Assembly: GCF_038404985.1 (NCBI RefSeq)
Contig: NZ_JBBKBA010000004.1
Coordinates: 186,001 to 250,000 of the forward strand
DNA length: 64,000 nt
Source of the DNA: Ferrovibrio sp. MS7
GTDB lineage: Bacteria; Pseudomonadota; Alphaproteobacteria; Ferrovibrionales; Ferrovibrionaceae
Direction of reading: 5' to 3'
Within the stretch, counting starts at the first letter, position 1. Each line of letters begins with the position of its first letter. This document shows positions 33,288-41,875 of the stretch, piece by piece. The translations under genes and the position numbers were made by a program. A model generated the notes under the pieces. The model had not been told where the DNA came from. It did no database searches and worked only from the letters and a program-made list of their open reading frames with translations.

Positions 33288-33313
33288 GGGCCGGTTTGCG
33301 CTTCGCCCGGCCC
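33288..33313 (+). promoter_or_regulatory. Leader stem-loop upstream of the DEAD-box helicase
   Basis: GGGCCGG (33288-33294) pairs with CCGGCCC (33307-33313) across a 12-base loop, ending about 28 bases before the helicase ATG. It may be a structured 5' leader, as is common for cold-regulated helicase mRNAs. Nothing more specific is visible in the 197-base intergenic stretch. Confidence 0.3.
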
Positions 33314-33341
33314 TCCCGCTCCCCTAAACACGCGGAAATCC

Positions 33342-34952
33342 ATGGATTTTAATAGTCTAGGCTTAAGCGAGCCGGTGCAGAAGGCCGTTGCCGATGCGGG
33401 CTACGTGCAGCCGACCCCGATTCAGGCGCAGGCCATCCCGATCGTTTTGACCGGTCGCGACGTGCTCGGCACCGCCCAGACCGGCACTGGCAAGACCGCC
33501 GGCTTCACCCTGCCGCTGATCGACATCCTGGCCGGTGGCCGGGTCCGCGCCCGCATGCCGCGCGCGCTGATCCTGGAGCCGACCCGCGAGCTGGCCGACC
33601 AGGTGGCCAGCAGCTTCGCCACCTATGGCAAGTATTCCAACCTGTCGATGGCTTTGCTGATCGGCGGTGTGAACTACACCGACCAGGAAAAGCTGCTCGA
33701 CCGTGGCGTCGACGTGCTGATCGCCACGCCGGGCCGCCTGCTCGACCATTTCGAGCGCGGCAAGGTGATGCTCACCGGCGTGCAGGTCTTTGTCATCGAC
33801 GAAGCCGACCGCATGCTCGACATGGGCTTCATGCCCGATGTCGAAAAGATCGGCTCGAAGCTGCCGCCGCTGCGCCAGACGCTGTTCTTCTCCGCCACCA
33901 TGCCGCCCGAGATGCGCAAGCTGGCCGACAAGTTCCTGAGCAATCCGAAGGAAATTGCCGTCGCGCGGCAATCGACCACCGCCGAGACCGTCACACAAGG
34001 GCTGGTCTATGTCGGCCACATGCTGAAGCGCGAGGCCTTGCGCAGTCTGATCCGCGCCGAGCAGGTGAAGAACGCCATCATCTTTTGCAACCGCAAGCGC
34101 GATGTGGACATGCTGGCCAAGTCGCTGCAGAAGCATGGCTTCGATGCCCGCCCGCTGCATGGCGACATGGACCAGGGCACCCGCACCGCGACGCTGGAAA
34201 AGTTCAAGCGCAACGAGATCGCCCTGCTGGTCGCCTCCGACGTTGCGGCGCGCGGCCTTGATGTGCAGGGCCTGTCGCATGTGTTCAATTTCGACGTGCC
34301 GACGCATCCGGAAGACTATGTACATCGCATCGGCCGGACCGGCCGCGCCGGCATGGAAGGCCGCGCCTACACGCTGGCGACCGACGAGGACGCCAAGTAT
34401 GTGCGCGCCATCCAGCAACTGATCAACCGCGACATCCCGGTGGTGGAACTGACCGGCTTCGAAGCCGGCAAGACCGAAGCCGCTGAGGGCGAGGCGCCGC
34501 GTGAGGGTGGCCGTGAAGGTGGCCGCGAGCGCGGTGGCCGTGGACGCGAGCGAGGCCGCGACCGGGATCGGGGACGTGGCCGCGACCGGGGCCGCAACCG
34601 TGAGCGGGAAGCCGCGCCGGAAGCCGCCGCTGAAACCGCTGAGCAGCCAGGTCAGGAACAGCCGCAGCAGGAAGCCCGCGCAGTTCGCGAGGAGCGCCAG
34701 CCGCGTGAAGACCGTCCGCGCCAGGCCCGCGAACCCCGCCAGCCGCGCGAGGAACGCCAGCCCCGTGAAGAGCGGGCGCCGCGCGAAGACCGGCAACCTC
34801 GGGAAGATCGGGCCAAGGCCGAGCGCCAGAAACCCGAGCGCAACCGCAACCGCCATGACCGCGAGGATGGCCGCGACCCGCCGGTGGTGGGCATGGGCGA
34901 CCATGTGCCGGATTTCCTGCGCCGGCCGGTACGCAAGGCCCAGCGCGGCTGA
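33342..34952 (+). CDS. DEAD-box RNA helicase (RhlE-like) with Arg-rich tail
   Basis: This 536-residue protein is an ATP-dependent RNA helicase. The Q motif is P-T-P-I-Q, motif I is AQTGTGKT at residues 45-52, DEAD is at 153-156, and motif III S-A-T follows. The second RecA domain has H-G-D-M-D-Q and the H-R-I-G-R-T-G-R-A-G motif VI. From about residue 385 the tail is low-complexity: first Arg/Gly/Asp (R-G-R-D-R-D-R-G), then repeated R-Q-P-R-E-E/D units, ending V-P-D-F-L-R-R-P-V. Such tails bind RNA or RNase E. The ATG at 33342 has GGAA close by. RNase E is encoded 2 kb away, so a degradosome role is plausible. Confidence 0.93.
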   Translation: MDFNSLGLSEPVQKAVADAGYVQPTPIQAQAIPIVLTGRDVLGTAQTGTGKTAGFTLPLIDILAGGRVRARMPRALILEPTRELADQVASSFATYGKYSNLSMALLIGGVNYTDQEKLLDRGVDVLIATPGRLLDHFERGKVMLTGVQVFVIDEADRMLDMGFMPDVEKIGSKLPPLRQTLFFSATMPPEMRKLADKFLSNPKEIAVARQSTTAETVTQGLVYVGHMLKREALRSLIRAEQVKNAIIFCNRKRDVDMLAKSLQKHGFDARPLHGDMDQGTRTATLEKFKRNEIALLVASDVAARGLDVQGLSHVFNFDVPTHPEDYVHRIGRTGRAGMEGRAYTLATDEDAKYVRAIQQLINRDIPVVELTGFEAGKTEAAEGEAPREGGREGGRERGGRGRERGRDRDRGRGRDRGRNREREAAPEAAAETAEQPGQEQPQQEARAVREERQPREDRPRQAREPRQPREERQPREERAPREDRQPREDRAKAERQKPERNRNRHDREDGRDPPVVGMGDHVPDFLRRPVRKAQRG

Positions 34953-35026
34953 TACACTGCCCCTCTGACATGCTGGCCGCGTTAAAGCCAGCGGTAAGTT
35001 GAGGCCAGCAGCAAGCGGAGCCGGTG

Positions 35027-35269
35027 ATGCAGACGATCTTCGTGATGGTGAAGTGCGAACTGGGCCATGCCTATGACGTGGCGGCCCAGGCGGTGGAGAC
35101 CATCGAGCAGGTTTCCGAGGTCCACTCGGTATCCGGCCAGTATGACCTGATGATGAAGTGCTACCTCCCCGATGGCGAGGATATCGGCCATTTCGTGGTC
35201 CATAAGCTGCAGACCATTCCGCGCGTGAAGGACACCTTCACCATCATCACCTTCAAGGCTTTCTCCTAA
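35027..35269 (+). CDS. Stand-alone Lrp/AsnC ligand-binding (RAM) domain protein
   Basis: This 80-residue protein consists only of the alpha-beta sandwich ligand-binding domain of Lrp/AsnC regulators, with no DNA-binding helix-turn-helix. Features are the opening F-V-M-V-K-C-E-L-G, the V-x-x-V-H-S-V-S-G-Q-Y-D-L-M turn and the ending I-P-R-V-K-D-T-F-T-I-I-T-F. GGAG lies 6 bases before the ATG at 35027. Such SMART/RAM proteins can bind amino acids or form mixed oligomers with full-length Lrp proteins. It lies just upstream of the TauE/SafE permease, 18 bases apart, and may share its transcript. Confidence 0.85.
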   Translation: MQTIFVMVKCELGHAYDVAAQAVETIEQVSEVHSVSGQYDLMMKCYLPDGEDIGHFVVHKLQTIPRVKDTFTIITFKAFS

Positions 35270-35287
35270 TCCACCGCGTTCCGCAGC

Positions 35288-36025
35288 ATGGCTGAGTCCG
35301 TCATCGGCTACGGCTTCGTGCTGCTGGTCGGCCTGCTGGCTGGCGGCATCAGCGGCATTGTCGGCTTCGGCTCCTCGATCATGCTGATGCCGGTGCTGGT
35401 CTACCAGTTCGGGCCGAAAGCCGCCGTGCCGATCATGGCGATCACCGCACTGGCGGCCAATCTTTCGCGCATCCTGCTGTGGTGGCGCGAAATCGACTGG
35501 CGTGCCTTCGCTGCCTACACAATCACCGCCGCACCCGCCGCAGCCCTCGGCGCCCGCACCCTGGTGGCCTTGCCGGGCTTCTGGGTCGATATCGCACTCG
35601 GCTGCTTCTTCATCCTGATGGTGCCGCTGCGCCACTGGCTGGCTTCGCGCGGCTTCAGGCTGACGCTGTGGCAACTGGCGCTGGCCGGGATTCCCATCGG
35701 CTACCTCACCGGCGTGGTGGTCTCCACCGGACCGATCAGCGTGCCCGTGTTTCTCGGCATCGGCTTGGTGAAAGGTGCCTTCCTGGCCACCGAGGCGGCC
35801 GGCTCGCTTGGCGTCTATATCGCCAAGGCGGCGGTGTTCCAGGCCTTTGGCGCGCTGCCCTGGGAGATCGTGCTGCAGGGCCTGATCGCCGGCGGCGCGG
35901 TAATGGCCGGCAGCTTCCTCGGCAAGCGCTTCGTACTCAGCCTCTCGCCCGATACCTTCCGCTATTTGATGGATGCGGTGATGGTGTTTGCCGGCGGCTT
36001 CATGCTGTGGAACGCCTTTTCCTGA
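35288..36025 (+). CDS. TauE/SafE (TSUP) family membrane permease
   Basis: This 245-residue membrane protein has about eight hydrophobic segments and the two TSUP repeats. The first repeat starts with G-G-I-S-G-I-V-G-F-G-S-S, and the second with Y-L-T-G-V-V-V-S-T-G-P-I-S-V-P. The family exports or imports small anions such as sulfite, sulfoacetate or organic acids. It follows the AsnC-domain gene, which might sense the ligand. The substrate cannot be assigned. Confidence 0.88.
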   Translation: MAESVIGYGFVLLVGLLAGGISGIVGFGSSIMLMPVLVYQFGPKAAVPIMAITALAANLSRILLWWREIDWRAFAAYTITAAPAAALGARTLVALPGFWVDIALGCFFILMVPLRHWLASRGFRLTLWQLALAGIPIGYLTGVVVSTGPISVPVFLGIGLVKGAFLATEAAGSLGVYIAKAAVFQAFGALPWEIVLQGLIAGGAVMAGSFLGKRFVLSLSPDTFRYLMDAVMVFAGGFMLWNAFS

Positions 36026-36032
36026 CCTGGTG

Positions 36033-36785
36033 TCAGATGGTTCCGTCGCGCTGCTGGCGCCGGATCATCTTGCGCAGCAGCGGGCCGCCCCAATAGCTGA
36101 CGCCGGAAGCGGTTTCCATGTAATTCGCCTGATCTTCGTTCATCTCCGTCGGATCGATATACCAGTCGAGATGACGCGCCCAATAGGGCGGATAGCTGCG
36201 GAATGCCGGCCGCAGCCGCTCGAACGGCAGCCCGGCGCGATACAGCGCGAAGGTGGTATCGACAACGGCCTTGACCAGCTTCACCTCGCCGCCGCGCCAC
36301 GGAAAGCGGCGCGTCCGATGCTTCCAGAATTTGTGCCAGTGCCGGCTTACCACTTCTCCCTTGAGCGGGTAGCTGTCGGGGATGTCGTCCATGCGCAGCA
36401 TCGGCCCGACGACATCGACCTCCGCCGACGCCGCCAGGATGGCGTCATAGAGGTCAAGCATGTCAGCGCCCGCCGGATCGAGTTCGATGTCCGGGTCTGT
36501 CACCACATAATTCTCCGGGGCACGATCGGCGAAATACGCCGCCACGGTATCGGCAACCGAGTTGAGGTCATCCTGCTGCGTCGCCTTCTTGCCGGTGCGC
36601 AGCACGCGCACACCTTCGGCGACAAGCTGGTCGTAATAGTCGAGCAGCGGCTGATAGGTCGAACCGTTGTCGTGGATTACGATCTCCAGCGGCCGCGCCA
36701 GTCGGCGGAAAGACGCAAGGCCACGTCGCAACACGCCAAGGCGGTTGTAGCTGATGATGAAGATCGGGGTCGGCGGCGGGCTCAT
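36033..36785 (-). CDS. Glycosyltransferase family 2-like protein
   Basis: This protein of about 250 residues opens with T-P-I-F-I-I-S-Y-N-R, a GT-A nucleotide-sugar fold strand. H-D-N-G-S-T follows, and a D-P-D-I-E-L-D motif near residue 100 resembles the metal-binding D-x-D. There is no transmembrane anchor. It lies tail to tail with the TauE/SafE gene and downstream of the rne terminator, so it probably has its own promoter. The ATG at 36785 is preferred over a TTG 21 bases upstream. Acceptor and sugar are unknown, and no polysaccharide cluster surrounds it. Confidence 0.7.
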   Translation of the reverse strand: MSPPPTPIFIISYNRLGVLRRGLASFRRLARPLEIVIHDNGSTYQPLLDYYDQLVAEGVRVLRTGKKATQQDDLNSVADTVAAYFADRAPENYVVTDPDIELDPAGADMLDLYDAILAASAEVDVVGPMLRMDDIPDSYPLKGEVVSRHWHKFWKHRTRRFPWRGGEVKLVKAVVDTTFALYRAGLPFERLRPAFRSYPPYWARHLDWYIDPTEMNEDQANYMETASGVSYWGGPLLRKMIRRQQRDGTI

Positions 36786-36810
36786 CCACGCCAGCCTATA
36801 GCGCAATCCT

Positions 36811-36844
36811 TAATAAAAAAGGGCGCGGTCAAGCCGCGCCCTTT
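36811..36844 (-). terminator. Rho-independent terminator of RNase E
   Basis: AAAGGGCGCGG (36818-36828) and CCGCGCCCTTT (36834-36844) form a perfect 11-base stem with a 5-base loop. On the minus strand it is followed by a T-rich tract (CCCTTTTTTATTA). It begins 25 bases after the rne stop. Confidence 0.9.
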
Positions 36845-36868
36845 CCTTGTTCGGGATCGCTGGATCGC

Positions 36869-39800
36869 TTAGCGCGACCACCAGCCCTTCTTCGGCGCCG
36901 GCGGCTCGGCCGGCTTGTCCTGGTTGCCATCGGCCGTGACCACCACGGTCTCGAATACCGGGCCGGTATGCACCGGCGCGGCCGGCACCGGCTTCACGGT
37001 TTCGGCCAGGGTTTCGGCTGGCGCTTCGGGCGCTGATACCGGAGCCGGGGCAACCGGCTCGGCCGGCTTCTCAGCCACCGGTGCCGGCGCAGCGACCGGC
37101 GCCGGGGCCGGCACGGCAACAGGCTTCGGCGGCGGCGGTTCGTCCAGGTCGATATCCAGCATCGGGCCGCCATCGAGCATGGCGCCAATGGCTGCGGGGG
37201 TCAGGAAATCGCCACTCGGCTGCGCGGCATAGTCGCGGTCGCGGCGCGGACGGTCATCCTGGCGCGGCTGCTGCGGCTGCTGACCGCCCTCGGCGCCACC
37301 TTCCTCACGGCGACGGCGGCGACCGCCACGGCGGCCACGGCGGCGGCGGCGGGCTTCGCCCTCACCGCCCTGGCCCTCGTTCTGGCCGCCATTCTGGTCG
37401 TTGGCTTCGCTGCCCTCGGCCTCTTCGCCTTCCTCGTCTTCGCCAGACTCATCGCCCTCGGCGCCATCGGCAGCAGCGGCAAAACCTTCGCCATCCTGCG
37501 GCACGGCTTCGGCGGCGGCACCTTCGCCGCGCGCTTCATCACCCCGGCCTTCTTCACCATTGCGGCCACCACGACGGCGACGACGGCGGCGGCGGCGGCG
37601 GCCATTGCCCTCGCCATTGCTTTCCTCGGCGCCGGCGGCTTCCGCTTCGCCCTCGCCTTCGCCCTCGATCAGCTCGGCATCATCCTCGGCCTCGCCTTCC
37701 TGGTCGATGAGGGCGAATTCCTCGTTGGCATTGGCATAGCTGCTCTGCTGCGTGATCGGACGCGGCGATTCGCTGCGCTGGGTCATCTCGGGCCGCAGCA
37801 CCTCGCCCGGCTGGCGCGGCTTGCTGCGTTCGATCTTGTAGTCCGGCGGCACCAGGGACGGATCGGCGGCCACCACGATGCGCATGACATAGCGGCGCTC
37901 GATATCCGAGACGCGCTCGCGCTTGTGGTTCAGCAGGTAGATCGCCACTTCGGTCGGCACCGACACGATGATCTCGCCGGCGCGGTCGCGGATACCTTCC
38001 TCCTCGATGGCGCGCAGCACCTGCAACGCCGTGCTCTCGGTGGAACGCACATAGCCGCGGCCCTGGCAGTGCGGGCAGGGCATGGTCGAGCTTTCGATCA
38101 GGCTCGGCCGCAGGCGCTGGCGCGACATTTCGAGCAAGCCAAAGCCGGAAATGCGGCCCACCTGGATGCGGGCGCGGTCGCCGCGCAGGCATTCCTTGAG
38201 GCGCTGCTCCACCTTGCGGATGTTGCGGCTGTCCTCCATGTCGATGAAGTCGATCACCACCAGGCCGGCGAGGTCGCGCAGGCGCAACTGGCGGGCGATC
38301 TCTTCTGCCGCTTCCAGATTGGTCTTGTAGGCGGTCTCCTCGATATTGTGCTCGCGCGTCGACTTGCCCGAGTTGATATCGATCGAGACCAGCGCCTCGG
38401 TGGGATTGATCACGATGTAGCCGCCGGAGCGGAGCTGCACCGTCGGCGTGAACATGCTGTCGAGCTGCTGCTCCACCTGATAGCGGTGGAACAGTGGGAT
38501 CTTGTCCTGATACGGGCGCACGCGCTCGGCATGGCTCGGCATCAGCATTTCCATGAAGTCGCGCGCCGCCTCGAAGCCCTGCGCGCCTTCCACCAGCACC
38601 TCGTCGATGTCATTCGAGTAGAGGTCGCGGATCGAACGCTTGATCAGATCGGCTTCTTCGTAGATCAGCGTCGGTGCGGTGCTTTCCAGCGTGCGCTCGC
38701 GGATGCTGTCCCAGGTACGCAGCAGGTATTCGAAATCGCGCTTGATCTCCGGCTTGGAGCGCTCCATGCCGGCGGTGCGCACGATCACACCCATGCCAAC
38801 CGGAATATCCAATTCGCTGGTGATCGACTTGAGGCGCTTGCGGTCGGCGGGCGAGGAAATCTTGCGGCTGATGCCGCCGCCGCGCGCCGTGTTCGGCATC
38901 AGCACGCAATAGCGGCCAGCCAGCGACAGATAGGTGGTCAGCGCCGCGCCCTTGTTGCCGCGCTCTTCCTTCACCACCTGCACCAGCATGATCTGCCGGC
39001 GCTTGATCACTTCCTGAATCTTGTAGCGGCGCGAGAAATGCGTGCGGCGCGGACGGCGCACTTCCTCGTCGTGGCGGCCTTCGCCACCATTTTCATCCTG
39101 GCGGATTTCGCCGGCGGGCTCATCATGGCGGCCTTCGCCGCCGGACTCGCCGTTGCCTTCGTCATGGCGCTGCTCATCATTGCGGGCGTCGGCTTCAACA
39201 GCCTCGGCAGGCGCAGCGTCCTGGGCCTCGGCGACCGGCGCTACTGCCGCAGCTTCGGCAGCCGGCGCGGCTTCGAGAGCGGGCGCCTCAACGGCAGCAG
39301 CTCCGGCAACCGGTGCTTCCGCACCAGGGGCCGCAGCCGGGGCCGGCGGAATTTCCATTTCCACCGGAGCGCTGACTTCCGGCGCGGCCGCTTCGGCGCG
39401 CGACGGCACATTCCAGTAGGACGGGCCGGCAATCGGCTCGGCTTTGTCGTCGTCGCTCAAACCCGGACGCGCGGGGGTGATTTCCTCCACCGCGTCGTAG
39501 TCGCCCTCCACCGTCTCGATGGTGTCGATGGCATCATCGCCATGCTCGTTATCATCGAGATGGGCATCGTCGAGATGATCGTCGCCAAGGCCCTCTTCGC
39601 CTTCGGCAGCCTGGGCCTGCTCGTCCAGCGGCGCACCGCCTTCGGCATTGCGCGCCGGCTGGCCGCCACGATGACGGCGGCGACGACGGCGACGGCGTTC
39701 CTCGGCTTCGAATTCCTCATCCTCGGCCTGGGCGGCGCGCGCCTCTTCCTCGGCCTGCTGCTCAAGCAGGGCCTGACGGTCGGCGATCGGAATCTGGTAG

Positions 39801-40033
39801 TAGTCCGGATGGATTTCGCCGAAGGCCAGGAAGCCGTGGCGGTTGCCGCCATATTCGACGAAAGCGGCCTGCAGCGAGGGCTCAACGCGGGTCACCCGCG
39901 CCAGATAAATATTACCCTTCAATACCTGCTTGGTGGAGGTCTCGTAATCGAATTCCTCGAGACGGGTCCCCTTCACCACCACGACCCGGGTTTCCTCCAG
40001 GTGGGTGGCATCAATCAACATACGCATGCCCAT
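36869..40033 (-). CDS. rne: Ribonuclease E/G
   Basis: This 1054-residue endoribonuclease starts rRNA and mRNA processing and scaffolds the RNA degradosome. It begins M-L-I-D-A-T-H-L-E-E-T-R-V. The S1 domain is split by a roughly 230-residue Ala/Pro/Glu-rich acidic insert (about residues 85-325), a known feature of alphaproteobacterial RNase E. The catalytic Asp motifs are V-S-I-D-I-N-S-G and V-I-D-F-I-D-M, and the zinc link is C-P-H-C-Q-G-R-G. The C-terminal third is disordered with poly-Arg/Gly blocks and ends K-K-G-W-W-S-R. ATGs occur at 40033, 40027 and 40021; the first has AGGGA 9 bases upstream. An intrinsic terminator follows the gene. Confidence 0.95.
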   Translation of the reverse strand: MGMRMLIDATHLEETRVVVVKGTRLEEFDYETSTKQVLKGNIYLARVTRVEPSLQAAFVEYGGNRHGFLAFGEIHPDYYQIPIADRQALLEQQAEEEARAAQAEDEEFEAEERRRRRRRRHRGGQPARNAEGGAPLDEQAQAAEGEEGLGDDHLDDAHLDDNEHGDDAIDTIETVEGDYDAVEEITPARPGLSDDDKAEPIAGPSYWNVPSRAEAAAPEVSAPVEMEIPPAPAAAPGAEAPVAGAAAVEAPALEAAPAAEAAAVAPVAEAQDAAPAEAVEADARNDEQRHDEGNGESGGEGRHDEPAGEIRQDENGGEGRHDEEVRRPRRTHFSRRYKIQEVIKRRQIMLVQVVKEERGNKGAALTTYLSLAGRYCVLMPNTARGGGISRKISSPADRKRLKSITSELDIPVGMGVIVRTAGMERSKPEIKRDFEYLLRTWDSIRERTLESTAPTLIYEEADLIKRSIRDLYSNDIDEVLVEGAQGFEAARDFMEMLMPSHAERVRPYQDKIPLFHRYQVEQQLDSMFTPTVQLRSGGYIVINPTEALVSIDINSGKSTREHNIEETAYKTNLEAAEEIARQLRLRDLAGLVVIDFIDMEDSRNIRKVEQRLKECLRGDRARIQVGRISGFGLLEMSRQRLRPSLIESSTMPCPHCQGRGYVRSTESTALQVLRAIEEEGIRDRAGEIIVSVPTEVAIYLLNHKRERVSDIERRYVMRIVVAADPSLVPPDYKIERSKPRQPGEVLRPEMTQRSESPRPITQQSSYANANEEFALIDQEGEAEDDAELIEGEGEGEAEAAGAEESNGEGNGRRRRRRRRRRGGRNGEEGRGDEARGEGAAAEAVPQDGEGFAAAADGAEGDESGEDEEGEEAEGSEANDQNGGQNEGQGGEGEARRRRRGRRGGRRRRREEGGAEGGQQPQQPRQDDRPRRDRDYAAQPSGDFLTPAAIGAMLDGGPMLDIDLDEPPPPKPVAVPAPAPVAAPAPVAEKPAEPVAPAPVSAPEAPAETLAETVKPVPAAPVHTGPVFETVVVTADGNQDKPAEPPAPKKGWWSR

Positions 40034-40575
40034 GGGCACAATTCCCTGCGGCGCAGCGCTGCCCGTGCGAATAACAGACGGCGGGCGCCTTTGCTTTTCG
40101 AAGCCAGCCCCACCCGAGCGTCCGGGGGTGAGCCATGCACCGGCGGCTGCCGCCTGCTTCGGCCTGTCCTCTTATTGCCAGTGTGGCTTGAGGACTGGGC
40201 CGTGGGCGCGACGGGCGCCGCATTGCCGATCCGGGGCGCTCCAGCCGGCCGACCAGCATTTACTGCCAGGTCCGGCCCGAGCGCTCGCCGTATGATCGGC
40301 TCACCGGCGTTGCCGCCGGCTGGTGCCGCCACCAGAAATCCGGTGGCCGCTCCGAGGGTTCATACAGATCCGTACTGTCTTGAGCGCGAGGGCCGAGGCC
40401 GCCTCGCCCGCAGCCGCCACTCCTTTGGGCAGGCCGTAATTTTGGGCGATCAGGCTCACGATCCGCGCGCCGCCCCTCCGCACCGGTCTAATGAATAGGC
40501 TGGACGAAGCAGGCTGACTCGGATATTCGCGGTTGCGAAAGTAGCCTCTTTACCGACACAGGGACAAGAGCTTTC
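40034..40575. promoter_or_regulatory. Divergent intergenic region between rne and amiC (542 bases)
   Basis: No recognisable gene is present. The part next to rne is GC-rich with several short stems, for example GGCGGC/GCCGCC near 40142, and could be the long, self-regulating 5' leader known for rne in enteric bacteria. The amiC side is less GC-rich from about 40500. A short minus-strand frame at 40260-40367 looks codon-like, but no start or family supports it. Confidence 0.45.
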
Positions 40576-41799
40576 TTGACGGGGCTTTTACAGGGGCGCG
40601 ACATTATCCGCAAAGCACTGATTTTTCTCATGTTTTTGTGCGGTCTCGGCCCTGCCGAGGCAATGGCGCAGGCTGTTGCCCGGGTGGAGCGGGTGGATCT
40701 CAGCCTGAATGCCGGCCTCACCCGCCTGGTGCTGGAGGCCGACCGGCCCCTGAACGCCTTGCTGCTGAACGAGCCGGGCGGCCTCGACCTGACCCTGAAA
40801 CTGGAACAGGCGGTGTTCGCCGCCGGCCCGGCGCAGCGGCTGGCCGCCGGCGTGGTGGAGCGGCTGGACCTGCCGGCGAGCAACGAGCGTGCCGACCGGC
40901 TGCGCTTCAGCCTGCTGGATGGCGCCGTGGTCGACCGCGCCTTTGCCCTGCCGCCCCAGGGCGGCCGGGGCCACCGCCTGGTGATCGACCTGCTGCCGGC
41001 CGACCCCGCCGCCTTCGTCGCCGCCTTCGCCCAGCCGGTATTGCTGCCCGCCACCATCGTGCCGGTGGCCCCCGCGCCGGCCTCGCCACAAGCCCCCCCG
41101 GGCCGCGACAGCCGCAAGCTGATCGTGCTCGATCCCGGCCATGGCGGCCATGATCCCGGCGCCATCTCGGCCTCCGGGCGCTACGAGAAGGAGCTGACCC
41201 TGGCGGTGGCCCAGGCGCTGGCCCGCAAGCTGCGCGCCACCGGGCGCTACCGGGTAGCCCTGACCCGCGAGCGCGACCAAGCAGTGAAGCTGATGGACCG
41301 GGTGGAATTCGCCCGCCGCCGCGAGGCCGACCTGTTCCTGTCGATCCACGCCGACAGCCTGGCCGCCGACCGCGCCACCCGGGGTGCCAGCATCTATACC
41401 CGCGCCGAGGATGCCACCGACCGCGAGGCCGAGGCCCTGGCTTTGCGGGAAAACCGCGCCGATCAATTGGCCGACAGCAGTGCCGCCGGCGATGTGGATG
41501 ATGTGGTGGCGATCCTGATGGATCTGGCCAGCCGCGATACCCGGCGCCTATCGGGCCGCTTTGCCGGGCTGCTCGCCGCGTCCCTGGCCGAGCGCATCCC
41601 GCTGCGCCGTAACGGTATGCGGGCGGCGAATTTCCGCGTACTGGCGGCACCGGACATCCCTTCGGTGCTGCTGGAACTGGGCTATCTGTCGAATCCGGGC
41701 GACGAGGCGCTGCTTTTCTCCGAAACCGGCCGGGCACAACTTGCGGACGCAGTGGCGGAAGCCATTGACCGTTATTTCAACGCCGCATCGCTGCCATAA
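40576..41799 (+). CDS. amiC: N-acetylmuramoyl-L-alanine amidase AmiC
   Basis: This 407-residue periplasmic enzyme cleaves the amide between MurNAc and the peptide stem during daughter-cell separation. An N-terminal hydrophobic signal segment ends near A-M-A-Q (about residue 31). An AMIN domain at about 35-150 directs it to the septum. The Amidase_3 domain has zinc ligands in D-P-G-H-G-G-H-D-P-G, E in R-Y-E-K-E-L-T, and H in S-I-H-A-D-S, with the late V-L-L-E-L-G-Y-L-S-N. The start is probably the TTG at 40576, since the ATG at 40630 would cut the signal peptide short. It precedes the PBP1A gene, a typical alphaproteobacterial order. Confidence 0.93.
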   Translation: MTGLLQGRDIIRKALIFLMFLCGLGPAEAMAQAVARVERVDLSLNAGLTRLVLEADRPLNALLLNEPGGLDLTLKLEQAVFAAGPAQRLAAGVVERLDLPASNERADRLRFSLLDGAVVDRAFALPPQGGRGHRLVIDLLPADPAAFVAAFAQPVLLPATIVPVAPAPASPQAPPGRDSRKLIVLDPGHGGHDPGAISASGRYEKELTLAVAQALARKLRATGRYRVALTRERDQAVKLMDRVEFARRREADLFLSIHADSLAADRATRGASIYTRAEDATDREAEALALRENRADQLADSSAAGDVDDVVAILMDLASRDTRRLSGRFAGLLAASLAERIPLRRNGMRAANFRVLAAPDIPSVLLELGYLSNPGDEALLFSETGRAQLADAVAEAIDRYFNAASLP

Positions 41800-41875
41800 T
41801 CGGTCTGTACAGAAGGCGCTGGCGGGTCTATGAACCGGCGCCTCCCTTTTCTGCCCCAGGCGGTCCGACATCCCG

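Noticed and set aside
34423-34971. Antisense frames across the helicase tail
   Set aside because: They arise from the repetitive Arg codons of the helicase tail and carry no independent signals.
37081-37710. Long plus-strand frame rich in Arg, His, Gly and Pro opposite the rne C-terminus
   Set aside because: It is the antisense shadow of the low-complexity poly-Arg/Gly and acidic repeats of RNase E.
40260-40367. Short minus-strand frame with a Trp-rich stretch (D-F-W-W-R-H-Q) upstream of rne
   Set aside because: It has no ATG or GTG start, no ribosome site and no recognisable family. The open frame continues upstream into unlikely residues. Not enough to call a gene.
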